Shown here: in pieces, positions 8,636 to 17,362 of the stretch
Position numbering within the stretch: position 1 is the first letter of the stretch
How the letters are laid out: the number at the start of each line of letters is the position of its first letter
NCBI RefSeq assembly: GCF_036634175.1
Contig: NZ_JAZIFX010000001.1
Coordinates: 7,936,001-8,000,000, forward strand
Length of the DNA: 64,000 nucleotides
Source: Streptomyces sp. P9-A2
GTDB taxonomy: Bacteria; Actinomycetota; Actinomycetes; Streptomycetales; Streptomycetaceae
Direction: 5' to 3'
Translations under genes and position numbers: made by a program
Notes under the pieces: generated by a model
Database searches by the model: none
What the model saw: only the letters and a program-made list of their open reading frames with translations
Told to the model about the DNA's origin: nothing

Positions 8636-10109
8636 TCGGATCCTGGTCCGCCGAGGGCCCGACCGGCGCCGTCCGCCGCTCCGGGCGGAGCCGCAGCCCG
8701 TCCGGCATCAGTGTCAGTCGCTCGGTCACGCGCAGCCGGTAGCCGGGATCGGGCCGCAACTCGTAGCGGCGCAGCAGGAGCCCGAGCACCAGTGTCGCCT
8801 CGTGCAGCGCGAACTGCCGCCCGATGCAGGCTCGCGCCCCCGTGCCGAACGGTTTGAAGGTGTGCGGGGGACGGGACCGTACGGCCGGTGCGTCGAAACG
8901 GTCCGGGTCGAACCGCTCGGAGTCAGGGCCCCACACCGCGGGGTCCCGGTGCAGCATCGGCGTCAGCACCATCGTCCACGCTCCCCGCCGCATCGGATGC
9001 TCCCCGGCCAGCACCGTGTCCGCACGGGCCTCCCGGGCGAAGGCGGGCGCGGTCGGCCACAGCCGCAGCGACTCGTCGAGCACCCGGCGCACGTACCGCA
9101 GCTTGGCCACCTGCTCGTAGCCCGGCGTGGCCGAAACGCCCCAGACGCGGTCCACCTCGGCGCGGGCACGGTCCGCGACGTCAGGGTGCAGGGAGAGGAA
9201 GTGCAGGGCGAAGGAGAGTGCGCCCGAGGTGGTCTCGTGACCCGCGACCAGGAAGGTGATGACCTGACGGCGGACGTTCTCGGACGACAGCCGCTCACCG
9301 GACTCGGGGTGCGCGGTGTCCAGCATCCGGTCGAGCAGGTCGCCCTCCCCGCCACCGTCCGCGCGCCGGATCCGGACCACCTCGTCGACGATCCGGTTGA
9401 GGCGGTCGATGTCGGTGGCGTTGCGCCGGCTCGCGCTGCGCAGCAGGAGCGGGGCCAGTGGCGCGGGCACCGCGTTGAGCCGCTGCGCGTAGCCGAGCGT
9501 GCCGACCATCGCGGTGACGAAGGGGTGCGGCCGGGGCCGTTCGAACGACCCGAAGTCGTGCCCGAAGCCGGTGCGCGCGATCGTCTCCAGCGTCAGCTTG
9601 GTCATGTCACCGGGCACGTCCACCGTCCGGCCCGCACCTGCCGTACCGTCCCAGCGCTCGGTCAGCCGCTCCGCCACGGCCAGCATCATCGTGTGGTAGC
9701 CCGCCATGGCCTCACGGTTGAAGCCGGGGGCGAGCACGTCGTGGGCGAGCTGCCAGTTGGGCTCGTGGTTGTACGCGGTGAACAGGCCGTCACCCGCGAG
9801 CGGCCGCAGATTGGCCACGCCCAGCCCCACATGCTTGGCGAAGCGCGCCTCGTCGGCCAGATCGGCCGCCAGTTCCGCACCCGACACCAGCACGAACTCC
9901 TTGCCGAAGGCGTTCCGCCGGAAGATCGGCCCCAGTCGGCGGGCGAGTCGCATCGAGTCCTGCACCGGGGTGCTTCTGCCCGAGCCGATGACGTCACCGA
10001 CGAACGGGACCCGGTAGGGAGGGCGGGGGATGCGGTGCAGTGCGGGCCAGCCCTGCTCCGCGCCGCGAAATCCCCTCGGCGGCACGGTCGGTGTCGTCGT
10101 CTCCGCCAT
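8613..10109 (-). CDS. CYP102-like cytochrome P450, heme domain only
   Basis: The 498-residue protein follows the heme domain of Bacillus P450 BM3 (CYP102A1) along its length. It has I-helix AGHETTSG, ExxR motif ESLRLWPTAPAF, and heme loop FGTGARACIGRQFALHEA with the Cys ligand. No reductase domain follows, as in the S. coelicolor CYP102B1 stand-alone fatty-acid hydroxylase, so electrons must come from separate redox partners. The likely substrate is a long-chain fatty acid. The last six residues (GGSSRR) and the stop are encoded by the mobile-element remnant, so the native C-terminus was probably lost or altered; the catalytic core is complete. A TetR gene is divergent. Confidence 0.9.
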   Translation of the reverse strand: MAETTTPTVPPRGFRGAEQGWPALHRIPRPPYRVPFVGDVIGSGRSTPVQDSMRLARRLGPIFRRNAFGKEFVLVSGAELAADLADEARFAKHVGLGVANLRPLAGDGLFTAYNHEPNWQLAHDVLAPGFNREAMAGYHTMMLAVAERLTERWDGTAGAGRTVDVPGDMTKLTLETIARTGFGHDFGSFERPRPHPFVTAMVGTLGYAQRLNAVPAPLAPLLLRSASRRNATDIDRLNRIVDEVVRIRRADGGGEGDLLDRMLDTAHPESGERLSSENVRRQVITFLVAGHETTSGALSFALHFLSLHPDVADRARAEVDRVWGVSATPGYEQVAKLRYVRRVLDESLRLWPTAPAFAREARADTVLAGEHPMRRGAWTMVLTPMLHRDPAVWGPDSERFDPDRFDAPAVRSRPPHTFKPFGTGARACIGRQFALHEATLVLGLLLRRYELRPDPGYRLRVTERLTLMPDGLRLRPERRTAPVGPSADQDPTGGSSRR

Positions 10110-10202
10110 GCGATCCCCTTCGGTCCGGCAAGCGACTGCGACGCGGTGGGTGCCCGCGGAACCCGTGTTGTACGCGGGTTCAATACGCCTTTCCAGTCTG
10201 GT

Positions 10203-10218
10203 CCGGTTGCTGAACCGG
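10203..10218. promoter_or_regulatory. Palindromic operator CCGGTT-N4-AACCGG
   Basis: CCGGTTGCTGAACCGG is a perfect inverted repeat in the 128-bp gap between the divergent P450 and TetR genes. It covers the region expected for the -35 box and spacer of the TetR promoter, so binding there would repress TetR and possibly the P450. The TetR protein is the obvious candidate ligand. Confidence 0.6.
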
Positions 10219-10225
10219 CGTCAAG

Positions 10226-10231
10226 TAAGGT
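10226..10231 (+). promoter_or_regulatory. -10 box TAAGGT of the tetR promoter, leaderless
   Basis: TAAGGT is followed by six bases and the ATG at 10238, giving transcription at or near the start codon. The palindrome at 10203-10218 lies immediately upstream. Confidence 0.4.
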
Positions 10232-10237
10232 GCGGGA

Positions 10238-10846
10238 ATGGCCGTGGACGAGGGCGGGCGCACGCGGCGCCGGCTCAGCACCGAGGAGCGTCGCGAGCAG
10301 CTTCTGTCGGTCGGCGCGCGGCTGTTCTCGGAGAGTCCGTACGACGACGTGTGGATCGAGCGGGTGGCCGGGATCGCCGGGGTCTCGCGAGGCCTGCTGT
10401 ACCACTACTTCCCCACCAAACGGGACTTCTTCGCGGCGGTGGTGCGGCGAGAGAGCGACCGGATGCTGCGTATGACCGCGGCGGTTCCCGGATCCCCCGT
10501 CCGGGAGCAGCTGGCGTCGGGGCTCGACACGTACCTGGGGTACGTGGCGGCGCACGCGCACGGCTACCGCGCCTTCCACCGCGCCGAGGCGGCAGGGGAT
10601 CTGACGGTGCGCCGGGTCTACCACCGGGCTCTGGCCGCGCAGGAGCGGCAGATCCTGGCGGCGCTGGCCGGGGACCCCGAGTTCGGCCCGCTGCTCGGGC
10701 GGCGGCCGGACGCGCGCCTCGCCGTACGAGGCTGGCTGGCCTTCACCACCGCGGTGTGCCTGGAGTGGCTGCGCGGCTCCGAGCTGAGCCGGGAGCAGGT
10801 GCGCGACCTGTGCGCACGCGCCCTGCTCGGCGTTCTCACGCCCTGA
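10238..10846 (+). CDS. TetR-family transcriptional regulator
   Basis: The 202-residue protein has the TetR_N helix-turn-helix (residues ~17-62: LLSVGARLFSESPYDDVWI then GVSRGLLYHYFPTKRDFF) and a helical effector domain with a late AFTTAVCLEWL segment. It is divergently placed from the CYP102-like P450, with a palindrome between them, so it probably represses that gene and itself. In the CYP102 group such pairs commonly respond to fatty acids; the ligand here is not visible from sequence. Confidence 0.9.
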   Translation: MAVDEGGRTRRRLSTEERREQLLSVGARLFSESPYDDVWIERVAGIAGVSRGLLYHYFPTKRDFFAAVVRRESDRMLRMTAAVPGSPVREQLASGLDTYLGYVAAHAHGYRAFHRAEAAGDLTVRRVYHRALAAQERQILAALAGDPEFGPLLGRRPDARLAVRGWLAFTTAVCLEWLRGSELSREQVRDLCARALLGVLTP

Positions 10847-10901
10847 GCGGTCGCGCAAAGATCACGCGATCGGCTTGGCGTACGCCACGATCTTCGCTAG
10901 G

Positions 10902-10920
10902 TTAGGCAAGGCTTACCTAA
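10902..10920. promoter_or_regulatory. Iron box (DmdR/IdeR operator)
   Basis: TTAGGCAAGGCTTACCTAA is a 19-bp near-perfect palindrome with one arm mismatch, close to the actinobacterial consensus TTAGGTTAGGCTAACCTAA. It ends 14 bases before the start codon of the DUF2470 gene, where Fe-loaded DmdR would block transcription. This gene should therefore be expressed on iron limitation. Confidence 0.88.
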
Positions 10921-10934
10921 CAGGAGGTTCGAGG

Positions 10935-11663
10935 ATGGGTGACGACACGCACGGCTGGACGGCCGAGCCCGGCGCGGCGGAGCGGGCCCGTTCCGTGCTC
11001 GCCGCCGCATGGTCCTGCGCGGTGACCGCGGAGGGCTCGCGCGAGGAGTTCGTCGGCGCGCACGACGTGACCGACGACGGCCGCATCCTGCTGCACGTGC
11101 CCGAGGACAGCGCGCTGCTCACCGCCGCGATCTGCGCGCCCCGCGGTGAGCCGTCCGCCGTACTGGAGTTCGCCGACGTCGCACCCGTCCCGGTGCGGAA
11201 GAGGATCCGCGCCCGGCTGTGGCTCGCCGGCTGGTTCACCACCGAGGACGACCACCTCGCCTTCCGCCCCACCCGGGTGGTGCTGCGGCGGGAGTCCGGA
11301 GCCGTCGTCGTCGACCCGGACGAGTTCGCCGCGGCGCGGCCCGACCCGCTGGCCACCGCCGAGGCCCGGCTGCTGACCCACCTCGCCGACTGTCACGGCG
11401 ACGCGGTCGAGCGGCTGACCCGTCTGGTCGAACCGGACAGCCTGCACGGCGTGGTCCGCGTCCAGCCGCTCGCCGTCGACCGACACGGACTCACCCTGCG
11501 CATCGAACGCGTCCGCGCGGGCGGTGACGTACGGCTGCCCTTCCACCGGCCCGCCGACGACCTCGGCCAGCTCACCGAACGCATGCACGTACTCCTCTCC
11601 CAGGCGAGCGCGGTCACCTGCCCCCGTCCGCTGCAACGGCAACGCGCCGACGGCGACGGCTGA
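10935..11663 (+). CDS. DUF2470 protein under iron control
   Basis: The 242-residue protein carries a C-terminal DUF2470 domain (about residues 150-235, with HLADCHGDAVERLTRL), the domain also seen next to split-barrel domains in HugZ-type heme-degrading proteins. The N-terminal half has strands resembling the FMN-binding split barrel (LHVPEDSALLTAA, VRKRIRARLWLAGWF). The start ATG follows CAGGAGG and lies just after an iron box. Together these suggest a role in heme or siderophore-iron use, perhaps reduction or heme binding. The domain call is good; the role is inferred from regulation. Confidence 0.8.
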   Translation: MGDDTHGWTAEPGAAERARSVLAAAWSCAVTAEGSREEFVGAHDVTDDGRILLHVPEDSALLTAAICAPRGEPSAVLEFADVAPVPVRKRIRARLWLAGWFTTEDDHLAFRPTRVVLRRESGAVVVDPDEFAAARPDPLATAEARLLTHLADCHGDAVERLTRLVEPDSLHGVVRVQPLAVDRHGLTLRIERVRAGGDVRLPFHRPADDLGQLTERMHVLLSQASAVTCPRPLQRQRADGDG

Positions 11664-11709
11664 CCGGACGCCGTGTACACGAGCAACCCCTGCCCTCGAC
11701 GCCCGGCGG

Positions 11710-12774
11710 CTACCAGTCACCGTCCTCCACCGGCTTGCCCGGCGCGTCCCCGAGCTGCTTCACCTGGTGCGGCGACGGCGGCTGCCAGGGCTCGTGGTCG
11801 TCCCCGAGCCAGTCGCCGACCGGCTTCACCGACCGGAGCGGGCCGGCCGGGCCGAGGTCCTGCGCGTCCTGGTCGTAGTAGTCGAACCAGGGCAGCCCCG
11901 CCCGGGTGTAGGCGGCCCGGTCCACCGGGGACGGAGGCGGCGCCTCGCCCGTGATGCGCCGCCACTCGGGAGGCGTCACCAGGTGGACGAACACCCGCCC
12001 CGAGGGCTGTGCGGCCCAGTCCGCCGGCGGCCGGTCGTCCTGGTAGACCTCCTGCCGCATGGAACCGCCGACACCGAGACCCATCGCCGCGGCGGACCGG
12101 GGCGCGCCGCGGGGCCCCGTGGGGGCCGCGCCCGGCGCGGGCGGCGCGGCCATGGCGCGTGCGGCGCCGTACCCCTCGGCGTGGGCCGGCGGCCGGGCGG
12201 CCAGTTCCGCCCGCTGCCGCTCCAGCCGCTCCCGCTCCGCCCGGCGCCACCGGGCCAGCGCGTCCTCGCCGAGCGGGAAGGACTGCAGCTGGACACCGCC
12301 CCACACCTCCTCGCCGGTGACCTGGCCCTCCACCGTCGCGCCCAGGCCCAGCGGCACGGCCACGAACTGGCGGACCGTGCTCTTGCCGGAGTTGATGCCG
12401 TCCAGCCAGCGCTGCCGGGGCAGCACCACGTAGTTCTGCGGCGAGCGGGCGAGCCGGTCGCTCCACGGGCGGCCCGAGACCGCGCACACCTTGCCGACCC
12501 CCACCTGCAAGGCGGCCGGCTCCCTCGTACCCGCGAAGCTCAGCCACAGGGCCTCCCGCAGATACACCGGCAGCATCACCCCGCCGCGCGCCCGCCAGGC
12601 CTCGGGCACCGAGTCCGCGTAGTCCGCGACCCGCCGCACCGGGAACTCGCCCAGGCCAGGGGGCAGGGCGTGCGTGCCCGTCTCCGGCAGCCGCAGCGTA
12701 CGGATGAACCGCACCACCGCCCCGCCCGGCAGCCGCAGGGCGTTCCCGTCGATCCGCACGTCGGTGTCGGTCAT
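11710..12774 (-). CDS. Conserved actinobacterial protein of unknown function
   Basis: I do not recognise this 354-residue protein. It is soluble, without signal or membrane segments. The N-terminal half (residues ~1-175) is mixed alpha/beta and contains YLREALWLSFAGT and PQNYVVLPRQRWLDGI. A low-complexity Ala/Pro/Gly linker with charged RRAERERLERQRAE helices follows. The C-terminal ~90 residues are Trp/Tyr/Asp-rich (LPWFDYYDQDAQDLG). The ATG at 12774 is preferred over the upstream in-frame GTG because the extra 21 residues are Arg/Gly-rich. It follows the FUSC gene by about 60 bases and may be co-transcribed. Confidence 0.7.
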   Translation of the reverse strand: MTDTDVRIDGNALRLPGGAVVRFIRTLRLPETGTHALPPGLGEFPVRRVADYADSVPEAWRARGGVMLPVYLREALWLSFAGTREPAALQVGVGKVCAVSGRPWSDRLARSPQNYVVLPRQRWLDGINSGKSTVRQFVAVPLGLGATVEGQVTGEEVWGGVQLQSFPLGEDALARWRRAERERLERQRAELAARPPAHAEGYGAARAMAAPPAPGAAPTGPRGAPRSAAAMGLGVGGSMRQEVYQDDRPPADWAAQPSGRVFVHLVTPPEWRRITGEAPPPSPVDRAAYTRAGLPWFDYYDQDAQDLGPAGPLRSVKPVGDWLGDDHEPWQPPSPHQVKQLGDAPGKPVEDGDW

Positions 12775-12833
12775 CCGCGCGCCCCCTTCGTGTGCTCGTG
12801 GCCGGCGGCGTACCCGCCCGCCGCCGGCATCTC

Positions 12834-14087
12834 TCACCGAGAACGCCCGGCGGTACCCCGGCGGTTCCGGCGCAGCCGGCCGGGAACGTGCAGCCGGTCC
12901 CGCGTCCGGGTGATCCGGGGCATGCGCTCCCGCTGCTCACGGGTGTGCCGGTCCAGTTCCTCCATCAGCCGGTGCGACCGGTGCTCGGTGTCCATCTCGT
13001 CCAGGATGCGGTCGGTCTCGGCCAGCAGCGCGCCGTACAGCTGCCACTGCCGGGCGTCCGCGCGCACCGTCTCCAGCAGCAGCCGGGCCAGCCGGTCGCG
13101 CGTGGTGACGGCCTGTCGCAGTTCGGCGGTGAGCCGGTCCTCCGCGGACTCCGCGTTCTCACTGACACTCGCGGTGACCAGCACCGCGAAGCTGACCACC
13201 GCGTCGGAGATCTCGGCCAGCAGTCGCTCGACGAGGGCGCCCTCCGCCGGCGAGAACAGGGGGCCGGGCTCGCGTTCCTTCGCGAGGTCGGTGAAGGTGC
13301 GCGCCAGCACCCGCAGGACGACGGTGCAGATCTCCAGGGTGTCCAGCCCGGTGCGCAGCACCACCCGGTGCAGCAGGCCCTCGCGCACGCGCGGGTTGAG
13401 CCGCAGGCTGTCCTCGGCCTGCCGGAGGTCCGCGTCCACCTCGGAGATGTCGTGATCGAGTTGGCGCGCCTCGTGCAGCCGCGCCGCCGCCTCGTGGTGG
13501 GCCGGCTTCCCGGCGGCCTGCTCACCCAGGCGGAGCATCAGCTGCCGCACCCGCCGGGCCAGCCCCTCGATCGACTCACCGGCCTCCTCCACCCACACCG
13601 GCGGGGCCAGGAGCAGATTGAACGAGAGTCCGACCACGGCGCCGATCAGCGTCTCCAGGATGCGCACCCACGCCACGTCCCCGACCGACGTCACACCGAG
13701 CACCAGCATCGCGCTGATCGCCACCTCGGGCACGAATTCGTGCACGCGTACGAGGCGTCCGACGAACAGCGACGCCAGGATCAGCAGACCCAGACTCCAC
13801 CAGGTCAGGCCCACCAGAAGGCTGAAGAGGATGGCGACGACCACCCCGGCCACCACGGCGTTCACCCGGCGCACGCCGGTGGTGAGCGTGGAGTACAGGG
13901 TGACCTGGACGACGAGCAGCGCGGTCAGCGGTGCGGTGAGCGGGGCGGACCCCGGGCTGAGCCGCAGCGCGATGACGTACGAGACCGTCGCCGCGGCCGT
14001 CGAGCGGAGCATCTGCACGATCTCCGGATCACGGTGCCGCTTGACGAACCCTCTGACCGGCGCGGTCCACTCACGTACCACTCGCAT
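12834..14087 (-). CDS. FUSC/aromatic acid exporter family membrane protein
   Basis: The protein of about 417 residues has five or six transmembrane helices in its N-terminal 155 residues, ending with a LLLAPPVWVEEAGESIEG junction. A long, helical cytoplasmic domain follows. This is the arrangement of the FUSC-like/DUF939 (aromatic acid exporter) family. It sits in the plasma membrane and may export organic acids, but no substrate is known for this group in Streptomyces. The start is uncertain: GTG 14108, ATG 14087 and GTG 14081 share the frame, and GAAGG precedes the last two. Confidence 0.82.
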   Translation of the reverse strand: MRVVREWTAPVRGFVKRHRDPEIVQMLRSTAAATVSYVIALRLSPGSAPLTAPLTALLVVQVTLYSTLTTGVRRVNAVVAGVVVAILFSLLVGLTWWSLGLLILASLFVGRLVRVHEFVPEVAISAMLVLGVTSVGDVAWVRILETLIGAVVGLSFNLLLAPPVWVEEAGESIEGLARRVRQLMLRLGEQAAGKPAHHEAAARLHEARQLDHDISEVDADLRQAEDSLRLNPRVREGLLHRVVLRTGLDTLEICTVVLRVLARTFTDLAKEREPGPLFSPAEGALVERLLAEISDAVVSFAVLVTASVSENAESAEDRLTAELRQAVTTRDRLARLLLETVRADARQWQLYGALLAETDRILDEMDTEHRSHRLMEELDRHTREQRERMPRITRTRDRLHVPGRLRRNRRGTAGRSR

Positions 14088-14223
14088 CCTTCGACGCTTC
14101 CCCCTCACCGGAAGCGTCGAACGTCTTCGGGAGGTTCCGCAGTCGTGCGGGGGACACGGCGATTCTCAGGAGACTCCCCGGGGGACGCTCGCGGACCGAT
14201 GGCCCACCGGAGTTCCCGGGACG

Positions 14224-14718
14224 TCACACCTTGTCGAGGAAGGCGTACAGATTCCCCAGGGCGCGGGCGATCAGCTCGTCGAGCGTGAGGGTCTCCTCGA
14301 TCCGCATGCCCGACTCCGGTACCTTCCTGCCCCGCAGATAGAGGGAGCACGCGAGGTCGGTGCACATGTAGGCGCCCACCGAATTGCCCTCGCGCCCCGC
14401 CGCGCCCGCCCGGCGCGCGGTCATCAGGGAGACGCCCCCGCGCGGATGCGTCGTCAGGCACAACGAACACATGCTGCGGTGCGGAGAGCCTCGTCGCGCG
14501 GGCTGGAACCGCAGTGCCACCCCGACCAGACGGCCCTGGTCCGCACGCTCGGTGACCAGGTAGGTGCGGTCGGGCGCACCCGGATCCCGCCAGCCCAGGA
14601 AGTCCAGATCCTCCCAGACCCGCGCCCCGAGGTCGCGCGGCACGAACAGACGCTTGGCCTCACCCTTCGAGCAATTGACGAAGGAACCGCGTATGTCCTG
14701 GTCGGTGAGTGATCTCAT
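14224..14718 (-). CDS. FBP-domain (FusB-like zinc finger) protein
   Basis: The 164-residue protein ends in a treble-clef zinc finger formed by CSLCLTTH and CTDLACSLYLRGRK. This is the FBP_C domain of elongation-factor-G-binding proteins, the family that includes fusidic acid resistance protein FusB. The N-terminal half, FVNCSKGEAKRLFVPRDL onwards, matches actinobacterial members. These bind EF-G on the ribosome and aid its release; whether this one gives fusidic acid tolerance is unknown. The four cysteines of the finger are intact. It is a single gene on the minus strand. Confidence 0.85.
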   Translation of the reverse strand: MRSLTDQDIRGSFVNCSKGEAKRLFVPRDLGARVWEDLDFLGWRDPGAPDRTYLVTERADQGRLVGVALRFQPARRGSPHRSMCSLCLTTHPRGGVSLMTARRAGAAGREGNSVGAYMCTDLACSLYLRGRKVPESGMRIEETLTLDELIARALGNLYAFLDKV

Positions 14719-14951
14719 GGGGTTCTCCGGTGTTCTCCTGCTACAGCCTGTCGAAACCAGGGAGACCCGGGTTTCCGTCCCACGGTAAGGAGCCCGAAGG
14801 AGTCCGGTCCAACGGTTTTCCGGGGTGTGCCCGGACGATGTGGGCGGACAGCTTTAGTTCACCACATTAAATAAGGGTACGGAAAAGTCGCGCCGAGGTG
14901 GTCCCCGGCGGTATGTTGCAGGTCGGACAGGGGTTCGGGAGGAGCAGCCAT

Positions 14952-16250
14952 ATGGCGGGGCGGAGCGGGCGCACGGTACGCGACCTCAGGCGGGCCAACC
15001 GCGGGGCCGTGCTGCAGCGGCTCTACTTCGACGGACCGCTCAGCCGCTTCGAACTCGGCCCGGTGACCGGGCTCAGTTCCGGCTCGGTGAGCAATGTCGT
15101 CGCCGACCTGGTCGGTGACGGCCTGGTGGAGGAGGCGGGCAGTGTCGACTCCGACGGCGGTCGTCCGCGTACCCTGCTCCGGGTGACACCGGACAGCGGC
15201 CACATGATCGGCGTGGACGTCGGCGAGACCCGGGTCCGTGTCGAACTGTTCGACCTGACGCTCACCGAACTCGCCCGTGCCGAGCGTCCGCTGGAGCCGC
15301 AGCGCTACGAGGTCGACGTCATCGTCGACCACATCCACGCCGGAATCGCCGAGGTGCTCGCCGCCGCCGGCCTCGCCCCCGAGCGGCTGCTCGGTGTAGG
15401 CATCGGCGTCCCCGGCATCGTCGAGCACACGTCCGACCGGGGTGCCGTCGTGCACGGACAGACCATCGGGTGGGACGCCGTCGAACTGGAGTTCCTGCTG
15501 CGCAACGGCTCGCCCCTGCCCGACGGCGTGCCCTGCTTCATCGACAATGGGGCCAGGACCCTCGGCCAGGCCGAGATGTGGTTCGGGGCGGGACGCGGCG
15601 CGCGCAACGCCCTCGTGGTGCTCTTCGGCTCCGGCGTCGGTGCCTGCCTCGTCAGCCCGGAGGCGGAGTACGGCCGCGCGGTCGAATGGGGGCACCTGAC
15701 CGTACGGGTCCGGGGACGCCGCTGCCGCTGCGGTGCGCTCGGCTGCCTGGAGGCCTACGCGGGCGCGGAGTCGCTGCTCGCCCGGTGGCGGGAGGAGGGT
15801 GGCAGGGTTCCCCGAGGCGCCGACGAGGAGACGGCGCTGACCGCGATGCTCGCCGCCGCCTACCCTCCCGCCGCCGACACCGACACCGCCGCCGACCCGG
15901 TCGCGCTCGCCGTGCTGGAGGAGACCGCCGAGTACCTGGGCGCCGGCCTGTCCGATCTGATCAACCTCTTCCAGCCGGAACGCATCCTCATGGGCGGCTG
16001 GGCCGGCCTCCAGCTCGGTGCCCGGTTCCTGCCCGCCGTCCGCAAGCACGCCCTGTCGTACGCGCTGCGCCATCCCGCTGAGAACGTGACGATCGAGCTG
16101 GGCAGCCTCGGCCCCGACGCCGTCACGGTCGGCGCCGCGATCCTGCCGCTCGCCGACTTCTTCGCCCGCGGCGGACGACGCCCCGACCCGGATCCGCAGT
16201 CCCCGCCGCCCGCCTGGCACACAGCTCTGCAGGAACGGACGCCGCGCTGA
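14952..16250 (+). CDS. ROK-family transcriptional regulator
   Basis: The 432-residue protein joins an N-terminal winged helix (residues ~5-75, FELGPVTGLSSGSVSNVV) to a ROK sugar-kinase fold. The nucleotide site reads IGVDVGETRVRVELFD and the zinc motif GRRCRCGALGCLE is intact. In the catalytic loop FIDNGART the Asp of the usual N-D-A-N kinase motif is replaced by Gly, so it should sense a sugar without phosphorylating it, as XylR/NagC-type repressors do. GGGAGGAGC precedes the ATG; an upstream GTG at 14898 would add 18 residues. No sugar operon adjoins it. Confidence 0.88.
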   Translation: MAGRSGRTVRDLRRANRGAVLQRLYFDGPLSRFELGPVTGLSSGSVSNVVADLVGDGLVEEAGSVDSDGGRPRTLLRVTPDSGHMIGVDVGETRVRVELFDLTLTELARAERPLEPQRYEVDVIVDHIHAGIAEVLAAAGLAPERLLGVGIGVPGIVEHTSDRGAVVHGQTIGWDAVELEFLLRNGSPLPDGVPCFIDNGARTLGQAEMWFGAGRGARNALVVLFGSGVGACLVSPEAEYGRAVEWGHLTVRVRGRRCRCGALGCLEAYAGAESLLARWREEGGRVPRGADEETALTAMLAAAYPPAADTDTAADPVALAVLEETAEYLGAGLSDLINLFQPERILMGGWAGLQLGARFLPAVRKHALSYALRHPAENVTIELGSLGPDAVTVGAAILPLADFFARGGRRPDPDPQSPPPAWHTALQERTPR

Positions 16251-16332
16251 ACGTTTCGCCGGGTGCCGAGGCGGTACCCGCGGGGCACGCTCACGGAAGA
16301 GCGGAACGGCCTACGGAAGATGGGAGCGTGCC

Positions 16333-16605
16333 GTGACCGACCACCGCCACGAAGGACCGGGTGAGAACGGCCAGGGCATCCCCCGGGATCTGCCCGACCA
16401 GCAGGCGGGCGAGGGCGAGGACCCCTGGGAGGTCGCCCCGGGCGTCGAGGAGGACATGGCCGCCGGGGAGCCCGGCCAGGACGCGTCCGGTGAGCGGCAG
16501 CCCGACGTCCCCGACACGGACGAGGCCGGGACCGGTCGGCGGGGTGCGCCGCACTCGGCCTCCGCCGACCCGGAGCAGCCGGTACCGGACGAGTCCTCCG
16601 CGTAG
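16333..16605 (+). CDS. Small acidic disordered protein
   Basis: The 90-residue product starts with GTG (MTDHRHEGPGENGQG) and is rich in Asp, Glu, Pro and Gly with almost no hydrophobic residues, so it is predicted to be unfolded. GGGAG precedes the start by a few bases and a strong hairpin follows the stop by about 80 bp, which supports it being a real transcription unit. I do not recognise a function. Confidence 0.5.
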   Translation: MTDHRHEGPGENGQGIPRDLPDQQAGEGEDPWEVAPGVEEDMAAGEPGQDASGERQPDVPDTDEAGTGRRGAPHSASADPEQPVPDESSA

Positions 16606-16687
16606 CGCATCACGGACCTGTACGACGGGGGTGCCCGCGCAACGGGGGAGTCCCTGCTCGGCCCCGCCCGCGGACGGAAAAGAGGAA

Positions 16688-16721
16688 GCCCCGACCGCGA
16701 CGGGGGAATCACGGTCGGGGC
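16688..16721. terminator. Hairpin terminator, 10-bp stem
   Basis: GCCCCGACCG (16688-16697) pairs perfectly with CGGTCGGGGC (16712-16721) around a 14-base loop. There is no T-run, as is common in Streptomyces. It would end transcription from the small acidic gene. Confidence 0.7.
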
Positions 16722-16924
16722 GGCTCGGTGGTGAGCGCGGAAGGCGGTCGCCTCTCGGCAAGGGCTCCACAGGGCTTCAGCCGAACGATCGTCCCTGTGG
16801 GCGGAAGGTGTGGCCCGGGGACACTGTTCCTTACGCACCCACGTTCTCTTCAACGGAAAACGGTCCCGGTGTGTTCCAGGTGGTCCGGTCGAATACTCCG
16901 ACTTTGCGGTGATGTGCGTCACCT

Positions 16925-17212
16925 CTGCCCGCCCGTGCCGGTGGATTCCTCCTCGAGGGTGCGCGGAGCCGGGCGCCTCACCGGCCGGCGCCTTCCGTAC
17001 CACCTGCGCGGTCTTCGGGCCGATGCCCTGGGGTGGCTCCAGCAACTCCAGCGACCCGGCCGCCACCTGTCAACGCGCCTCGCCCGCACCCGGCCCGGCC
17101 GCCGCCCGGTCAGCCCTCGGGCGGCGGTACGGAAGGCGCGGACGCGGTACGCCGGCGTCAGGGACCGAGCCGGCGGAAAGGCGATCCGTTCCAGCGCCTC
17201 GACGGGAGCCAT
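16925..17212 (-). pseudogene. Remnant of HhH/PHP-domain protein (polymerase X-like), 5' end only
   Basis: Reading leftwards from 17212, the frame starts MAPVEALERIAFPPARS and continues with TPAYRVRAFRTAARGL, the N-terminus of actinobacterial PHP-domain proteins with a helix-hairpin-helix front end. Near 17070 the homology moves to another frame: AAGSLELLEPPQGIGPKTAQ, which contains the GIGPKTAQ hairpin motif. That frame has a stop just upstream (TGA at 17072-17070), so a frameshift separates the parts. Homology fades near 16950 and the metal-binding PHP domain is absent. The gene is dead: about 90 of an expected 340 residues remain. Confidence 0.75.
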
Positions 17213-17362
17213 GAGGGCGCCCCGCGCTCCAGAGCCCCCAGGGCACGGGCGGCCGCGCGACGGACGGTCCAGGACAGCGGCCGAAGGACCTCACGGCCCC
17301 GGCGCCCGCTCGGGTCTCCTCCTGCCGCCGGCACGCGACCCGCGCGCGTCCGGTTTGCGCTC
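17213..17362. other. Non-coding sequence before the small gene at 17376
   Basis: Together with 16722-16924 this is GC-rich sequence without supported genes. The stretch from 16722 to 16924 holds AT-richer segments around 16845-16915 but no clear promoter. Confidence 0.5.
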
